Positions 1 through 12,044 of a stretch of DNA of 64,000 bases are shown in pieces. The stretch covers positions 2,356,001-2,420,000 of the forward strand of contig JANFOG010000007.1 of NCBI GenBank assembly GCA_024336345.1. The letters run 5' to 3'. Below the pieces are notes generated by a model. It did no database searches. It was given only the letters and a program-made list of their open reading frames with translations, and had not been told where the DNA came from. The DNA comes from Mariannaea sp. PMI_226 (lineage: Eukaryota > Ascomycota > Sordariomycetes > Hypocreales > Nectriaceae). Numbering within the stretch: the first letter of the stretch is position 1; the number at the start of each line of letters is the position of its first letter. Both the position numbers and the translations under genes were made by a program.

Positions 1-1683
1 CTTCAATGCACTGGGGGTCTTTTTGTTCTAGTGATAGAAAGTCTTACAACAGGCAATACATCCTCTATAGACAGGGTAGTGTATAGGTATTTCAGCCCTA
101 TAAAATCTTACTGATGCATTTGCTAAGGTCGTGTCCCATTTTCACATGTCATAGTTGGGGATGCCTCACCCCTCCGGCTAGCTAGTCTTCTATGGGCTTG
201 AGCCAGGACGCTCGAGTTGATCGCCATTTGACAGATTCTATAGAATTACCCGACACCCAGCGTATCAAACAAATTTTTTGATTTAAGGAAGTAGAATAGA
301 AGAGTGACTCGAGGCCGATTGATAAGAGCGTGATCGTGCAGCAGAAACTAGGGTTATATGCTATTGCGATGGCTTTACATAAAAGATAAAAGTGATTTAG
401 ATGTACAATGATAATGTAGAACAATGCTAGCTGATGACAGAAGCAGCTTTATACCGAAGGCGGCGTGTAATTTTGTGAAAATTGGGTACGCAAAGATTCC
501 TTTTTCCACACTCGAAATAATTACTGTACGCGTAAGAGTGGAAGTAAAACTTGGTAATTGAATCTTGGTGCTGACAATTAAGGCTGTAGTATTTTCTGAT
601 ATATCAATAAAACTTCATTGAATGCGTGATTCTACGAAGCAATCATAGAGGCCCGAGATAATGTTTGGAATGGTGTATTTCTAGTTCCTAGACAGTCGGT
701 AATACTATTCAACGCTGCTGACCTTTTACAATTCAGCCCTCCACAGGTGCATGCAAGGCATATCGGTATAGTTGGGGCACCCAAGGCTCGGTCTAGGCGC
801 ACTAGCCCCTAATATGAGTCCGTAATGTCTTTCTGATCAGTTACTCCCTCCCATTTGAACCTCATAGATATTGATTCTTTGGCACCCTCTTTATATCGCC
901 AATCTGAATTCTTCTCACGTACCTCAAATCTTGTGACTAACTAAATCCTCTAAGTAGGAGCTGAAGAGGCCAGCGAGCGCAACAGCAGCGACGATGAGAT
1001 TAACAAGATTTATACCTATACGATCGATGGACGCGAGGGAATAGATTGGTTTGAGCTCAGAGGGCAGGCAGTATAGCGAAATATTCCACTTCGCACTGCC
1101 GCTCATCGTGCGCAAGCGAATTGCTCTCCATGCAGAGCGGGGAAGCACCAATATTTTCCATTCGCGCCTGAGCTGCGTCCTATCCGATCGCCCTTCCATG
1201 TGGGAATATATCCTCTATAAGGCCTCGCTGAAGCTATTTAGGTAATACGTGAAGACTGTATTTTAGAGAACTCGCAGAAACCAGATTCGTTAAGGTAGTT
1301 TGGTGGCTAAGTTATACAAATGCAGAACTAACTTCAAATGCCGCCAATTGTCAGTAGCGTTAATTCAAGCTTGTCACAATCAACGTTTCTTATATTTTGT
1401 GCTGCTCATTATATAAATACTCTTCTCGTTTTGATACCACGCTATATTGGAAAGCTATAGTTAGGTATCCTGCTCATTCAGAAAATTGGTATCCAGGGCG
1501 AAATATTGGCAAGGCACACTCGAAAGGCTGCCGCAGTTAAGTTACTGCTGTAATTACACAATTATATTCACCTTTCCTATGCCTTTTATTTGCTACACCT
1601 TGGCTTTAAAAAGTGATAGTGGACGGTAGAAAGTGGGTGGGAAGCCAGTTAAGTTGTTATTTGAGCAGACTGATGATAGTTTC
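1..1683. other. Gene-free left edge, AT-rich
   Basis: No convincing coding region is visible on either strand. Short open frames around 924-1245 lack any recognisable motif and lie antisense to each other. About 90 bases next to the following gene (1590-1683) are the decayed end of its ankyrin repeat region; the rest shows nothing recognisable. Confidence 0.6.
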
Positions 1684-1990
1684 TTAGCCTCTCCCAGCAG
1701 CCCGCGACAGTAGCGTCTGACCATCGCCATGCTTGACCTCGACGTTGCTAACCTTCTCCAGCAGTAGCTTGACGATAGCCTCATGCCCATTTTCAATAGC
1801 CCTGTAGAGCAGCGTTCGGTCATGATTATCCATAACCTCAATGTTGGCACCCTTCTCAAGCAGAAGCTTAACAATAGCCTCATGCCCATTTTCAATAGCC
1901 CAGGAGAGCGGCGTTTCCTTATATTTATCCACAGCCTCAATGTTGGCACCCTTATCAAGCAGAAGCTTGACGATGGCGTCATGGCCGTAG
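1684..1990 (-). repeat. Near-identical 99-bp ankyrin units
   Basis: About three 33-aa ankyrin units lie at the C-terminus of the NLR-like gene. Two share the block [16 protein letters not shown] almost exactly at DNA level, suggesting recent duplication or gene conversion. The last unit is cut by the stop codon. Confidence 0.75.
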
Positions 1991-4683
1991 TGAGACGCTA
2001 CCATAAGATCCGTAAGATACCAAGGAGTCTCTCTACCCAAAGCCATCCAATATTTTCCAGACCACGCCGAGAAGCTCTTCGAATCAGGATTAGGAATTCT
2101 CATAGCGAAAGTTAAAATGTCGGCAGCACTATCCACCACACTAGCCTTGTGCAAGTGAGCTCCCCAAGCACTAGCGGCGTACTCTAAAAGTGCATCAAAA
2201 TTAGCATTGGCCGTCCCACTTTCATCTATTGTAACGTTGCCGGAGTTGAAAAGATCCAAATAGACCACGCATATCTCCGCAAGGACTCCATGTGCATATT
2301 GGGTAGTGATGGAGTGATACCAGTGCAGCTCTGACGAGGGAGTTGCGGCCAATGCCGGATCTGCGAGGAGGAACTCGCGGGCTGTTTGGTGAAGAAAATA
2401 AACACTGCCTCGATGGATTGAGACGAACAATCCACACCAAGATCTGAGACGCCTTTTGAAGTCCTCGTCGCCCTCTAAGTCGAGGTCATGGAAAGACTGT
2501 GGCCTTTGATCTATTTCGATGTTCATGGCAATGTTCATTTCTAAGAGTGTTAGGGGCCGGCTCGCCGCTAAAATGATGCTCAAGGCTTTCCGAACCAATG
2601 CCCGACTCATCAGGTCTCCCTTAATCTTATTCAGAATTTGCTCATATGCCTCATCGATACTTCTCGGAAGCGTTGCAATAGTAGACTCGATCCCCTTTGG
2701 TGTCGTTTTAAAGTCTTCTTTCCCCAAGAAGTCGAAGACAAGGTACACCCAAAGGTAAGTGCGATGGGTCGTTTCCCGTAGTAGTCTTTTCTCAAGGTGG
2801 CTCTTGACTTGACGAGAGAGGCGCTTCTTCATTGACAACTGATTGACTCGGCATGTAATGACGAGATTTACCTCCTGGCTGATAATTGCTGACTCTTCTT
2901 CTCCTGGTATATGGATATTTGGAAAATTATCCAATAGGCTGCAGAACTTGGATATAATCTGGTTATACGGACGGCATGTTAGAAGATACTTCAACTTGCC
3001 ATGACTTGGATTATTGATGCTGAATTGGCTCTCAACATTCCTTATCAAGTCTGCAAACTCTGACTCAACACATTCATCTAAGGCATCAAGGACCATGATT
3101 ACAGATCCCGCTTTTGGGTCTTTTGTAGCCTTGTGAAGAATCTTCCAGAGCGATTTTGTAGAATTGATCAAACCTTGTCCGTCCTTCTGGAACTGTGGCA
3201 TAGCATATTCAATTAGAGATGGCTGTTGAGAGAAGAGTTGATGAAGAAGTGCACAAAGTGCTTGCCGGATAGTATCCTGGTCTTTGTCTTTGAAGAAGAA
3301 GTAGCAGATAGTTGTCGGTTGTGAGAGGTAGTGATCAACAAGATAGTGGTCGACTAGGTATCTGGCTAGCACCGACTTTCCACAGCCAGGGTCTACTGAG
3401 ACTAGCAAGAGGCCAGACTCTTGGTCCAACCATGTTTGGAAGTTCTCGTGCTTGAGGAACCACATGCACGTGCCTGGAACCCGTTCCTCCACTCGGTCTT
3501 TGTACCACTCGTATGTAGTATCCCTACTACCAGTTGTAAGGCGGAACAGCTGGTGGCACCTTTGTTTATCCCCAGACAGTTTTTCCTCGACTAGGTATTT
3601 CTGGGTTTGAAGAGTTTGTTCTGCAATGTCTCGCTGATCTTCCACGGCTTGGTGGACGTCTGTACTTAGAATAAGCATATGTTGAAATATAAGTTAAGTA
3701 CTAGATTTACCAGACAGAATATCGACAATCTTCTTTTCAGCCTCAATCTTGTTTGGCACTATTCGATAAAGAAGATCTTTTGCGTATGCAGCAGCCACCA
3801 TTGCTGCATATCCTTGCCACTCCTTATTCTTGTGAGAATCCGAATAGTCACATATGCCGCGGATGACTAGGCAAGGAAAGTGGTTCATCAGCCCTGCGGC
3901 TTCCATCTCAAAACAGAGGATATCTTCTTTCGCAGCAAGATTATCTCTGATCAAAGCATTCTTCATTAGTTGGTTCCCTAAGGCAATGATTCCGTAGTGA
4001 ATTGCAGGATTATCGTCATCTTGAGTTCGTTCGGACCGGATCACCAGGTTCAATGGGTCAATGCCACAGGCTGCTACACAGCTTGAGGCATCTGCGGGAT
4101 GCACAACCTTAGACTTATACAACCTGTCACTGCCTAAGTCTGGCCGACTATACTGTTTGCGCAGTCTTGGGTGCTTCTGGAATATGCGTTCTAAGTGCTC
4201 TTCGTACTTGTGTCCTCCGATTGTGTATTGCGCTCTGAGTCCACTCACTGCCGTCCGTAGGACTGTTGGTGGTTGGTTCATCACGCCTGTTCGTTGGAAT
4301 CTCTGCTTTTGAATCGTTTTACTGAAGTCGTATTGGAGCACGCCACTCTTCCCATCTCGAGGAACGCTAATGACAACATCACCCAGACGAATGTCATGTT
4401 GTTGACTTGGCGCACCACCACCAATCCCGACCATTACACAGGGAAAGCTATGCATCATATCCCTCGCAACAGTTGCAGCACTGGTTGTGCCATACTCCCC
4501 ATCGGGCAAAACGGCGATAACAACATTGTGTCTCCCTATTCTACCAAGTTGGTAATCGTTACTGTCGCCGGGCGACAAATATTCCGGTTGTTCGTGTTCA
4601 TCATCGAGAAAAACTTGTGCAGCAACGTATTCCGTACTGATGGCACATATCCAACCAACTGTGTAGTCGTTGAGGTCAGACAT
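1684..4683 (-). CDS. NLR-like receptor: PNP-NACHT-ankyrin protein (2 exons)
   Basis: This looks like a fungal NOD-like receptor of the kind linked to heterokaryon incompatibility and innate recognition. Exon 1 is 3711-4683 and exon 2 is 1684-3659. The 51-nt intron (GTAAAT...TACAG, phase 1) joins them in frame to give about 982 aa. Residues about 8-310 are a nucleoside-phosphorylase-like (PNP_UDP) domain, with the typical [10 protein letters not shown] start and the FEMEAAGL and [11 protein letters not shown] blocks. Exon 2 opens the NACHT NTPase, with a P-loop VDPGCGKS (Lys about 419) and a Walker B-like IMVLDALDE. The C-terminus has ankyrin units with [18 protein letters not shown] chose the Met at 4683 because it directly precedes the PNP domain; an upstream Met at 4881 would add 66 residues unlike the family. 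The protein ends inside an ankyrin unit, and similar sequence continues in frame past the TAA. Ligand and partner are unknown. Confidence 0.85.
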
Positions 4684-6585
4684 GCTCGACTGCGGGATGA
4701 CAGAAGCAAGACAGACTAGTAAAGAGTAAAGTTGGATACGCCTGCAGACCGTTGCGATTTGACAACGCAATTTGTCCCTGTTAACCACCGGGGTTGAAGA
4801 TTCAGGCTCTGCACCGGACTTCGATCGAGAGTGTCCAGGACCCCAAAAAGGAACAACAATGCATGCAAGAAGCCACGGCATGGCTCAAATAAAAGGCGGT
4901 TGGGCATAATTAGGCAGAAAAAAGTCGGTAAAAAATCTCGTCACCTGTTCTCAGCTCTTCTACCATTACGCCTGACCGTGAGCGTTTACTTGCAGTTGAA
5001 TGTGCAACTTTCGCCCAATAACATCGATCACTTGTTAGTACAAGTACGCCACGGCGGCATCACACTTTCTTCGCTAATCATGCGGTATTTTTGTGTTTAG
5101 CTCACCATCCAGGACAAAAGTCTCGTCTCTACAATCAAAAGACTTGTTGTCAGCAACTTATGCATGCTTGTCCAATCATCGACGTATTCAAGCCAACAAA
5201 AGCAACAAAGGCAACAAAATTCTCTACTCTGCCTCTTAGCCAGTCGAGTACGAGAGCAGGCGCAGCGTCAATGCGTTGCGACACAGTCACGACCTACCCT
5301 ACCATTCTCACCTGCATCGTACTGCACGGTACTTCTAACTTGGCCGTCGAAAATCGTCGAGTAACGGCCTGCATTGAGGAGTGGCTCGACATGTAGCGGC
5401 CAGCTGGCGTTCACAGCTGACTTGAGATCGCGTTACCAGTGTCAGCAAAAACAACGACAGTGGATTCGTGAATAAAGGTTTGGGGGATTCGGGAGGCGTT
5501 TACAGATTAAAGTCGACAAATGGTGCGAGCGTCCACATCTATATAACTGAATTCTTGACGCCATTAAAGGGTGAGGGATGTGCTTGGCGGCTACTATCAA
5601 CGCTTAACTATTTTCTGGTCAACCGGACAGCACGCAACACGGCCTACTCTCACAGATCCTAAACGTGTGGGCTTCAATTAAAAAAGTTGGTTAGCGACTA
5701 CATGATCCCTGGGCCTGGGTTATTAGTCCTGATAACCTGCATCATTTTTATCACGTACTGCACTCAGCCCAGTACTACTGACAAGATCATGAATGGTGAT
5801 ATTGCTGCCAAAAATCCCTGGATGTTTGCTACGGTGACACTATCCACCATATTGTCAATGCCGTCGATGCCAGGACTGGCGGCGGTGCTCATGGCGGTCA
5901 GCCTTGCCAGTTAGCTACTGTAGGTACCTAATCTGTAGTGAGTGGCTCAGTCAGCAAAACATTTGGGGGGCATTTTTGGCGACTTCCTTATCGGGCAGTC
6001 GCCTCTTTATAGCGTAACTAGTCTACTTAGCACAGTAAGCAAGGCAAACTTTGAATTGTGGAGTTTGCGACCAGCCGGAAAAAACAAAGCTGCCGTCGCT
6101 CGCCCGCATGACTAAAATGCATCTGCTGGAGACGATTACGAATCAAAAGGATGGGCTACAGAAACACACATCTACTGCGCCGGAGTGGTCTGCACGTATG
6201 TACGAATCTGTATGTAGCTACGTAAGTGGCGTAGGTAACCTCTGTGGGTTGCTTCTCCACTACGAGCCGTTAGTTCCCTTGGCTTTAACGCGTCAGATCT
6301 CTTCGCACCACCGTCGGATCTCGAATACGATGCCTGCGCAAAAAGCTGTCAACCCTTTATTACCTTCATAATCTTTCTTTGTAATTTTGAGTTTAGTCAT
6401 GTACAAGCAGGTTTGCTCATGGACCGTTATGATATATAACGGTCGCCTGAGCCCTGAAAGATGAACACAACGAAAAAGAAAGGACAAAAAAAAAAAAGAG
6501 TCAACTGTACTTTTGCATACACGTACGCCTTATTATGAACACCACAAATACTCTCCCCATCCGCTCAACACCCCAACAATCCGAT
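4684..6585. other. Intergenic region, no supported gene
   Basis: No conserved coding region is seen over 1.9 kb. A 75-codon open frame at 5687-5914 (plus) and a 40-codon frame on the opposite strand there have hydrophobic stretches but no recognisable motif. A short A-run (about 6487-6498) precedes the next gene. Confidence 0.55.
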
Positions 6586-7897
6586 ATGTCAAAGTCCATC
6601 ACCCGAATTCTCATCACCGGAGCCACTGGTTACATGTTCGTAGCGCTCACTCTCCCCTCTCGCATTTCTACCTGCTTCTACTAACCAACGACTCGCAGTG
6701 GTGGCTCGGTTCTCACCGAGATCCTCAAGAGTCCAATCAGCCAGAACGTGTCTATTTCCGTCCTCGTGCGGCGCGAAGACCAAGCTGAGATTCTCCGCGA
6801 ACATGGCGTGATCCCCATTATTTTTAGGGATCTCGACGATCTCGCAACGCTTGAGCAAGTCTCTAGCGATTTTGATGTTGTCATCAACAGCGCAAACAGC
6901 TTTCACCCGACCTCCGCCGTCGCGCTCATCAAGGGACTGGCAAAGCGGAAGGAGAAGACTGGAGCAGAGGTGCATTTCATTCATGTCAGTATTACCAAAA
7001 CGACCTCCTTCCAGCTACCATAAGCAGCTCTCGCAGTTCATGTCATGCCAAATTCCATGTATATCTGACAAAAAGTGATTAACATGTGTGCCTACAGACT
7101 TCCGGAACATCCAATCTTGGTGACTACCGAATCAGCGGCGCATACACCGAAACCCGCATCTTTACTGATAAGGACCACATTTACGCATATGAAAAATACC
7201 GCGAAGATATGCATACCTACCCACAACGCACCACTGACCTTGCCGTAGTCGAGACCGGGCTGGCGACCCGTGTGCGCACCTACATCGTTATGTCACCAAC
7301 CATCTACGGGCTGGGCAGCGGTCTCTTCAACAAAATATCGGTCCAGATTCCCAAGGCTATGCGAACGGCGGTGAGAGTTGGTCGTGCGGAGGTCGTCGGT
7401 GCGGGCGAAGCCCACTGGAACCACGTCCACATTGCTGATCTGGCGCCGCTTTATGAGCTCCTTCTTCGATCGGCACTAGAAGGAAAGGAGGGCCTTGCGT
7501 TTGGTGAGCAAGGAATTTATTTTTGCGAGACGGGAGAGCATACGTGGTTGGATTTGGCGGAGGGGGTTGGGAAGGCTGGCTTCGAGCTTGGGGTGCTGCA
7601 GTCACCGATGCCTGGGCGAATTACATTGGAGCAGTCAGCCAAACAATGGGGCAATGGCTCCTTTCAGGTTGGAGAGTTGGGTTGGTGTTCATCGTGGGTT
7701 TCCCTTTTTTTTTTTAATGTCCCTGAAGCCTTTTTTGTTTTGTTCCTAAGGTTTTGCTAACTGGTTGTTGGAATAGATCTCGGACTCGGGCTGTTTTGAG
7801 CCGGGAACTTGGGTGGAAACCGACAAAGACAAGGAGGGATTTTGAGGAGAATTTCTTAGAAGAGTTTAAGTTGATCTTGCAAGAGGGTCAGAATTAG
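6586..7897 (+). CDS. NAD(P)-dependent epimerase/dehydratase-like extended SDR (4 exons)
   Basis: This is a Rossmann-fold oxidoreductase of the NAD-dependent epimerase/dehydratase class, probably cytosolic; its substrate is unknown. Exons are 6586-6635, 6699-6984, 7098-7693 and 7777-7897, giving 350 aa. The first intron splits the nucleotide-binding motif: exon 1 ends in ...ILITGATGY and exon 2 restores IGGSVL, forming TGxxGxxG at residues 11-18. The first intron has an unusual donor (GTTCGT) but a good branch site (CTAACC). A central FIHTSGTSNLGDYRISG block and a YAYEKYRED segment occupy the usual active-site area, although a canonical YxxxK is not clear-cut. The C-terminus (SRTRAVLSRELGWKPTKTRRDF) matches the tail typical of fungal members. 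It stands alone with no obvious partner genes. Similar proteins are often labelled NmrA-like or nucleoside-diphosphate-sugar epimerase. Confidence 0.85.
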
Positions 7898-10800
7898 GGG
7901 GAGTAGGTCTGCTTTCCCTTGAGTTTTTCCTTGCCTCCCCTGCTTTATGCATGCCTGGTATTTTGTACGCGAGCGAGAACATAGAATGTGAAGAAATACT
8001 ACTACTTTTAGATTACCGACGACATTCAGTAGGGAGCTGGTGGTGTCTTTTTTTGTCGTCCGCCAAGTATCCAGTCAAGCCTGCAAGTGTCATTATGGCC
8101 AACAACGTCACATACTGATGAACGGCCAAATGATAGACTGAGGATTAATGGATGCATGGAGAAAAGAAGTTAGGATATGAGAAAGGTAGACGGATATTTA
8201 TAGAGAAATGGAATATCTAGTAAGAGTAAAGTAATTCAGAAAGTAGACTTGTCAACTATGAAGGGCGATGCGAAATGGGAACCAGATATCTACAGTAGGG
8301 CGAGATTCAAGACTGTGACGAAGAATGATTTCCGTTACTGTCCAACTTCAATGTTAGTTGGAGGAAGGTGTGCGTATAAGCAAAGGCAGTGGAAAGGTTT
8401 TTTTATTTATACCAACTCTGATCCATATGTAAATACCGTTGATCACTAGGCCTATGCCAGGTCGCGCGATTGGCCGGAGCGCCAGTGTCAAATGCGCATT
8501 TTCCCTCGAGTGATACTATTTCGCCTTGTGATTTCGCGACTCGTCTTAATGCGTGAACCATTTTCACAAACCTGTTAACCCGACGAGCTCCATACCCTAA
8601 AAACATTGCATTACTAATATGAAGTTGAAATAGCTCTAACGTCAACTATCTTCGAGCGTAGCTTGTTTTTGGGGTGCGTTATGCTTAAGACCAAACGTTC
8701 TAAGCGAAACGTTCATCAAGAACATTAATGGTTTCTTACTCGATAGCTACTGAAACATAATTCTACATCGCTATACAGGACAATAATAATACAGAATAAT
8801 TCAAGGTGACGCGCATGGATAATCGGTTTAGCGAGTTATAAGAACGTCCGTCCTAGGTAAAATTTATATGTACTTTGGGCGATTGTTCAAAGAGTAGTGC
8901 CTATTGATATAGCCGCCGTAGTGAAGGGGTTCCAGATTGGCCAAGAAAAGAATCGTGAAAGATGGCCATAATGGTAACAAGGAACTCCACTTAAGGACTT
9001 TAGAAATCATCCAGTATTACTCCTTTAAGTGCATTCCAAGGCGATTATTATTCCCAGTGGCATCTAAAAGTGCGATTATCCACATAGCACAAGGCTATGC
9101 ATTGTTATGTATCTTGTCTTGCCTAAAAAGATGTAAAATCAGACGTAAGTACACTTCCAGCGTTTGGCCTTTTGTACAATTTGCAGACCTAAGCTAATGT
9201 GCGACCTAGCCCTGTAGGAATATATCAATCAATCAATCAGTGCCCAGGTATGAGGGCATGTGAGGCGAGCTCAAGCACCCGACTATTCCTACTGTCAAGC
9301 CCCCCTGGATCTTCCACTTTACCCCTTCCCTTCTACCAAGCCATTGAAAAACGGAAAAGCAAATACTAACTTTTGTGATGTTGTAAGGGTAAGAGACTAT
9401 TTTTTGTGGGTAAGAAGATGTATTACAACTATGCCAGGATGAAGGGGTTTTTCTTCACCGCCAAGGACACGCTTCTATCCTTGTAGGTGGGATGGGTTGA
9501 ATAATCGAAAAAAAAAAAAAAAGAACCTTTGTCCCACCAAAGTCAGGGTGTAATTCCGGATATGTCATCTACAAGTCTTGCTTCAACCGTCAGCAGTGAA
9601 ACAATGAAAAGAATATTTGTGAATATCAGTCGGGTTGGGCACTCATCACAAATGCGATTTCTGCCAGGGGCATTCAGCGATGGTGTCGTATGTACTGGTG
9701 TTTGCCAACCTCACCGCATCTCACATAACTCACAAAGACTTTAAGTTACTCTCTCTTAAAGTAGGTTTTAAGAGGACTGATAAAAAATTTATGCACCAAT
9801 CTTGTCCTCAACTGATCTCGACAAATCACTCAATATGCACGCCAATGTGGTAAGAATCGCATACCAAAGAACCGACACTGGAGTGTTTCCACATAGGCCA
9901 TTTCTTAATTTAGCATTCCAATAACATTATGATCTTTACAACCCCTTTTAATATCGCAACCTTTTCGGTTTCTAGACGTACGTCCTAATTTCGCTGACTT
10001 ACCAAAGCGAGAACGAGAATGAGGCCTAGTTAACCATGAAATTGTCAGCGATCACTCCGTTAGATATATTAACTGATCTTCTTAATCTCATTACGTCTGT
10101 TAATGTAGCTCCAAGATCTTACTACCGTAGATTTCGGAAGGTTCTTGTTGTGCAATAGAACATGTTTGATAGCTCGACGCCTCTCTCCAAGGAGACAGTC
10201 TTGGGCTCTCGACTTCAGGTAATCGTCTCGCAAATAGGAGGTCTGACAGCTAACCTTACCACATCGAATTAAGGCTAATTTAGGCTGTCCATCAAGGAGC
10301 CACGGAATGTTACAGTCAGATCGGCCGCATAATTTTGCTATATGCTTACGCATTTATTGATAGACATGGCAGATGGTTGTAGCATAGATTAGATAGGGTC
10401 ATGTGGCTGCGTGTTTTACTCAAAAGTTCTCATTGGGATGTAATATTGCATCTAATAAGTACAAGGCTTCTCTTGGAGTCTCTCCATAGCGAATCAAATC
10501 TCAGAAAGTGGCTTTCAATGCGCTGTACATTATGTTTTATTGCCAGAATTGGTACATTGCATGCTGGTCCCACGTGTATACTGGGCTAGCTAGGCTAGGC
10601 AACCCGACCCAATACTACCTAACATCACAATATGCAGAGACGACTGTATAGGGCTCCAAGGTTCCAAATAGCAAATAGTATTCTATGGTGGCATTTGGAG
10701 AATGCCCGACCCTATCGATTCCGCCTTGCTGAGAACCTGCGCGTAGCATGGCAGGGGGAACGAAGCGGAAGCAGAGCGCCACGATACACACTATAGCACA

Positions 10801-11408
10801 GCAAGAGAGGCATAAAGCTTCTTTTTCTTCTTCTCCTTTCCAAAAAGAACGGGAAAAAAAAAGGTCAAAAACGGCCGTCGAGTGGCTCTTCTTCTTCTTT
10901 TTTTCCCCCATTCATCGTCACCATCGGTGTCATCTGGGACGACGCCTTAAGCTAGCTAGTGTACCTTATTGATTGGTATAATTACGATTGATGATCAATC
11001 CTTTACCCAGTGGCATAATGGTCAGAGGTGTGCTGTGACAGGATAGGGGCTTTTACAGTAGCCTACTCATAAAATTAACCCTCTGGGTGTAGGATTAAAA
11101 AGAGTAGAGCTTATGAATACTGAGATACCTTCGAGTTTAACTATAGTTTCATCTCGTAATCTGAGATCTAAGATTGGGTAATCAAGAAGGCGACTATCAA
11201 CCGTGGAAGTCTGAGGAGATCGTGTGGCAAGGGTACTAGATCGACTGACCCATATATAAATATTCTTCATCCTATTCTTCAGAGTAAGCCTGCTCTTCAT
11301 CAACACAACGATCTCTGGCTCAGCTCTTCTATATCTCACAGAATCTGTCTATCCTCACAACACCTAGTCCTCACATCACATCAGACTTGTTATCCTACCT
11401 TTACTATA
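7898..11408. other. Long intergenic region with the promoter of the next gene
   Basis: There is no convincing gene in 3.5 kb of AT-rich sequence. Open frames at 8937-9197, 10069-10353 (minus) and 10748-10972 show no family motifs. A poly-A run (about 9509-9523) and a short CAAT-type tandem (about 9225-9240) are visible. A clear TATA box lies at 11252-11260, about 150 bases before the secreted-peptide start. Confidence 0.55.
11252..11260 (+). promoter_or_regulatory. TATA box of the small secreted peptide gene
   Basis: An ATATATAAA element lies about 150 bases upstream of the ATG at 11409. This fits a TATA-driven promoter with a leader of roughly 100-130 nt. Confidence 0.5.
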
Positions 11409-11621
11409 ATGAAGTTTCTCCCAATCCTTGCTATGTGGCTCAGTGCGGCCCTCGCAGCCCCACAGGTTTCCCAAAACTGCGAGTGGTGCGCTTGTTCCTG
11501 GGATCCGTGCAGTGGACAATTGGGATGTCCGCAGGTAAATACATTCCTGAAATAGTGAGATACAGTGTCCTAACTCAATTAATAGGGATACTGTTCATAT
11601 GGCTGCCAACAGCAATGCTAG
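11409..11621 (+). CDS. Small secreted cysteine-rich protein, 53 aa (2 exons)
   Basis: Exon 1 is 11409-11534 and exon 2 is 11586-11621. The 51-nt intron (GTAAAT...CTAACTC...TTAATAG, phase 0) has an ideal branch point. Residues 1-17 are a signal peptide (MKFLPILAMWLSAALA-A) with a classic signal-peptidase site after ALA. The mature part of about 36-37 residues has eight cysteines: NC-WC-AC-PC-GC in exon 1, then YC-GC-QC and an immediate stop in exon 2. Splicing is essential to the model: reading through the intron gives a truncated tail, whereas the spliced frame adds three cysteines in eleven residues. An even number of cysteines suggests four disulfides. Its role (effector-like, antimicrobial or structural) is unknown, and I recognise no named family. 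Confidence 0.75.
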
Positions 11622-12044
11622 AGATCCTTCTCATGACCCGATCATTTGCAGATACCACGCCAAACGACCCCTAACGTCCCCCACCAACCTGGATAGAATC
11701 ACTTCTACAATCGTCAGTCAGCACAGGATCGCTGTCACAGCCATGATCCGAAATATGTGGTTTCGAGATGAACTATGGCTTGGCAAGGACGCGGTATTCA
11801 ACAAGAAAACTCGCCACAAATCATTACATGGTGCGTTGTGATGGAACAATCTAGCTCTAAGCTAGACTTTCTTATTTATAAATAGGAATAGTTCTATTTA
11901 CCTAATCTGGGTTTTGATTTGCCATCGAGCTTGAGTGTTTGTACTACAGTATGTCATAAATTAAAAGACAATATCTCCTGCCGCGGTATTTTGTATCCAG
12001 GGGCGCCTGTTCTTTTAATACCAAAGTAGCTTTTCGTCTTCTTC
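11622..12044. other. Convergent intergenic spacer
   Basis: This is AT-rich sequence between the 3' ends of two converging genes. No gene is seen, so it probably holds both 3' untranslated regions. Confidence 0.5.

Noticed and set aside
5687..5914. 75-codon plus-strand frame and an antisense 40-codon frame beginning MSTAASPG
   Set aside because: Both are short, overlap each other antisense, and have no motif, splice partner or family resemblance.
10069..10353. 94-codon minus-strand frame rich in basic residues
   Set aside because: No domain is recognised, its context is AT-rich, and the opposite strand is open in part as well. I judged it chance or an unrecognisable relic.
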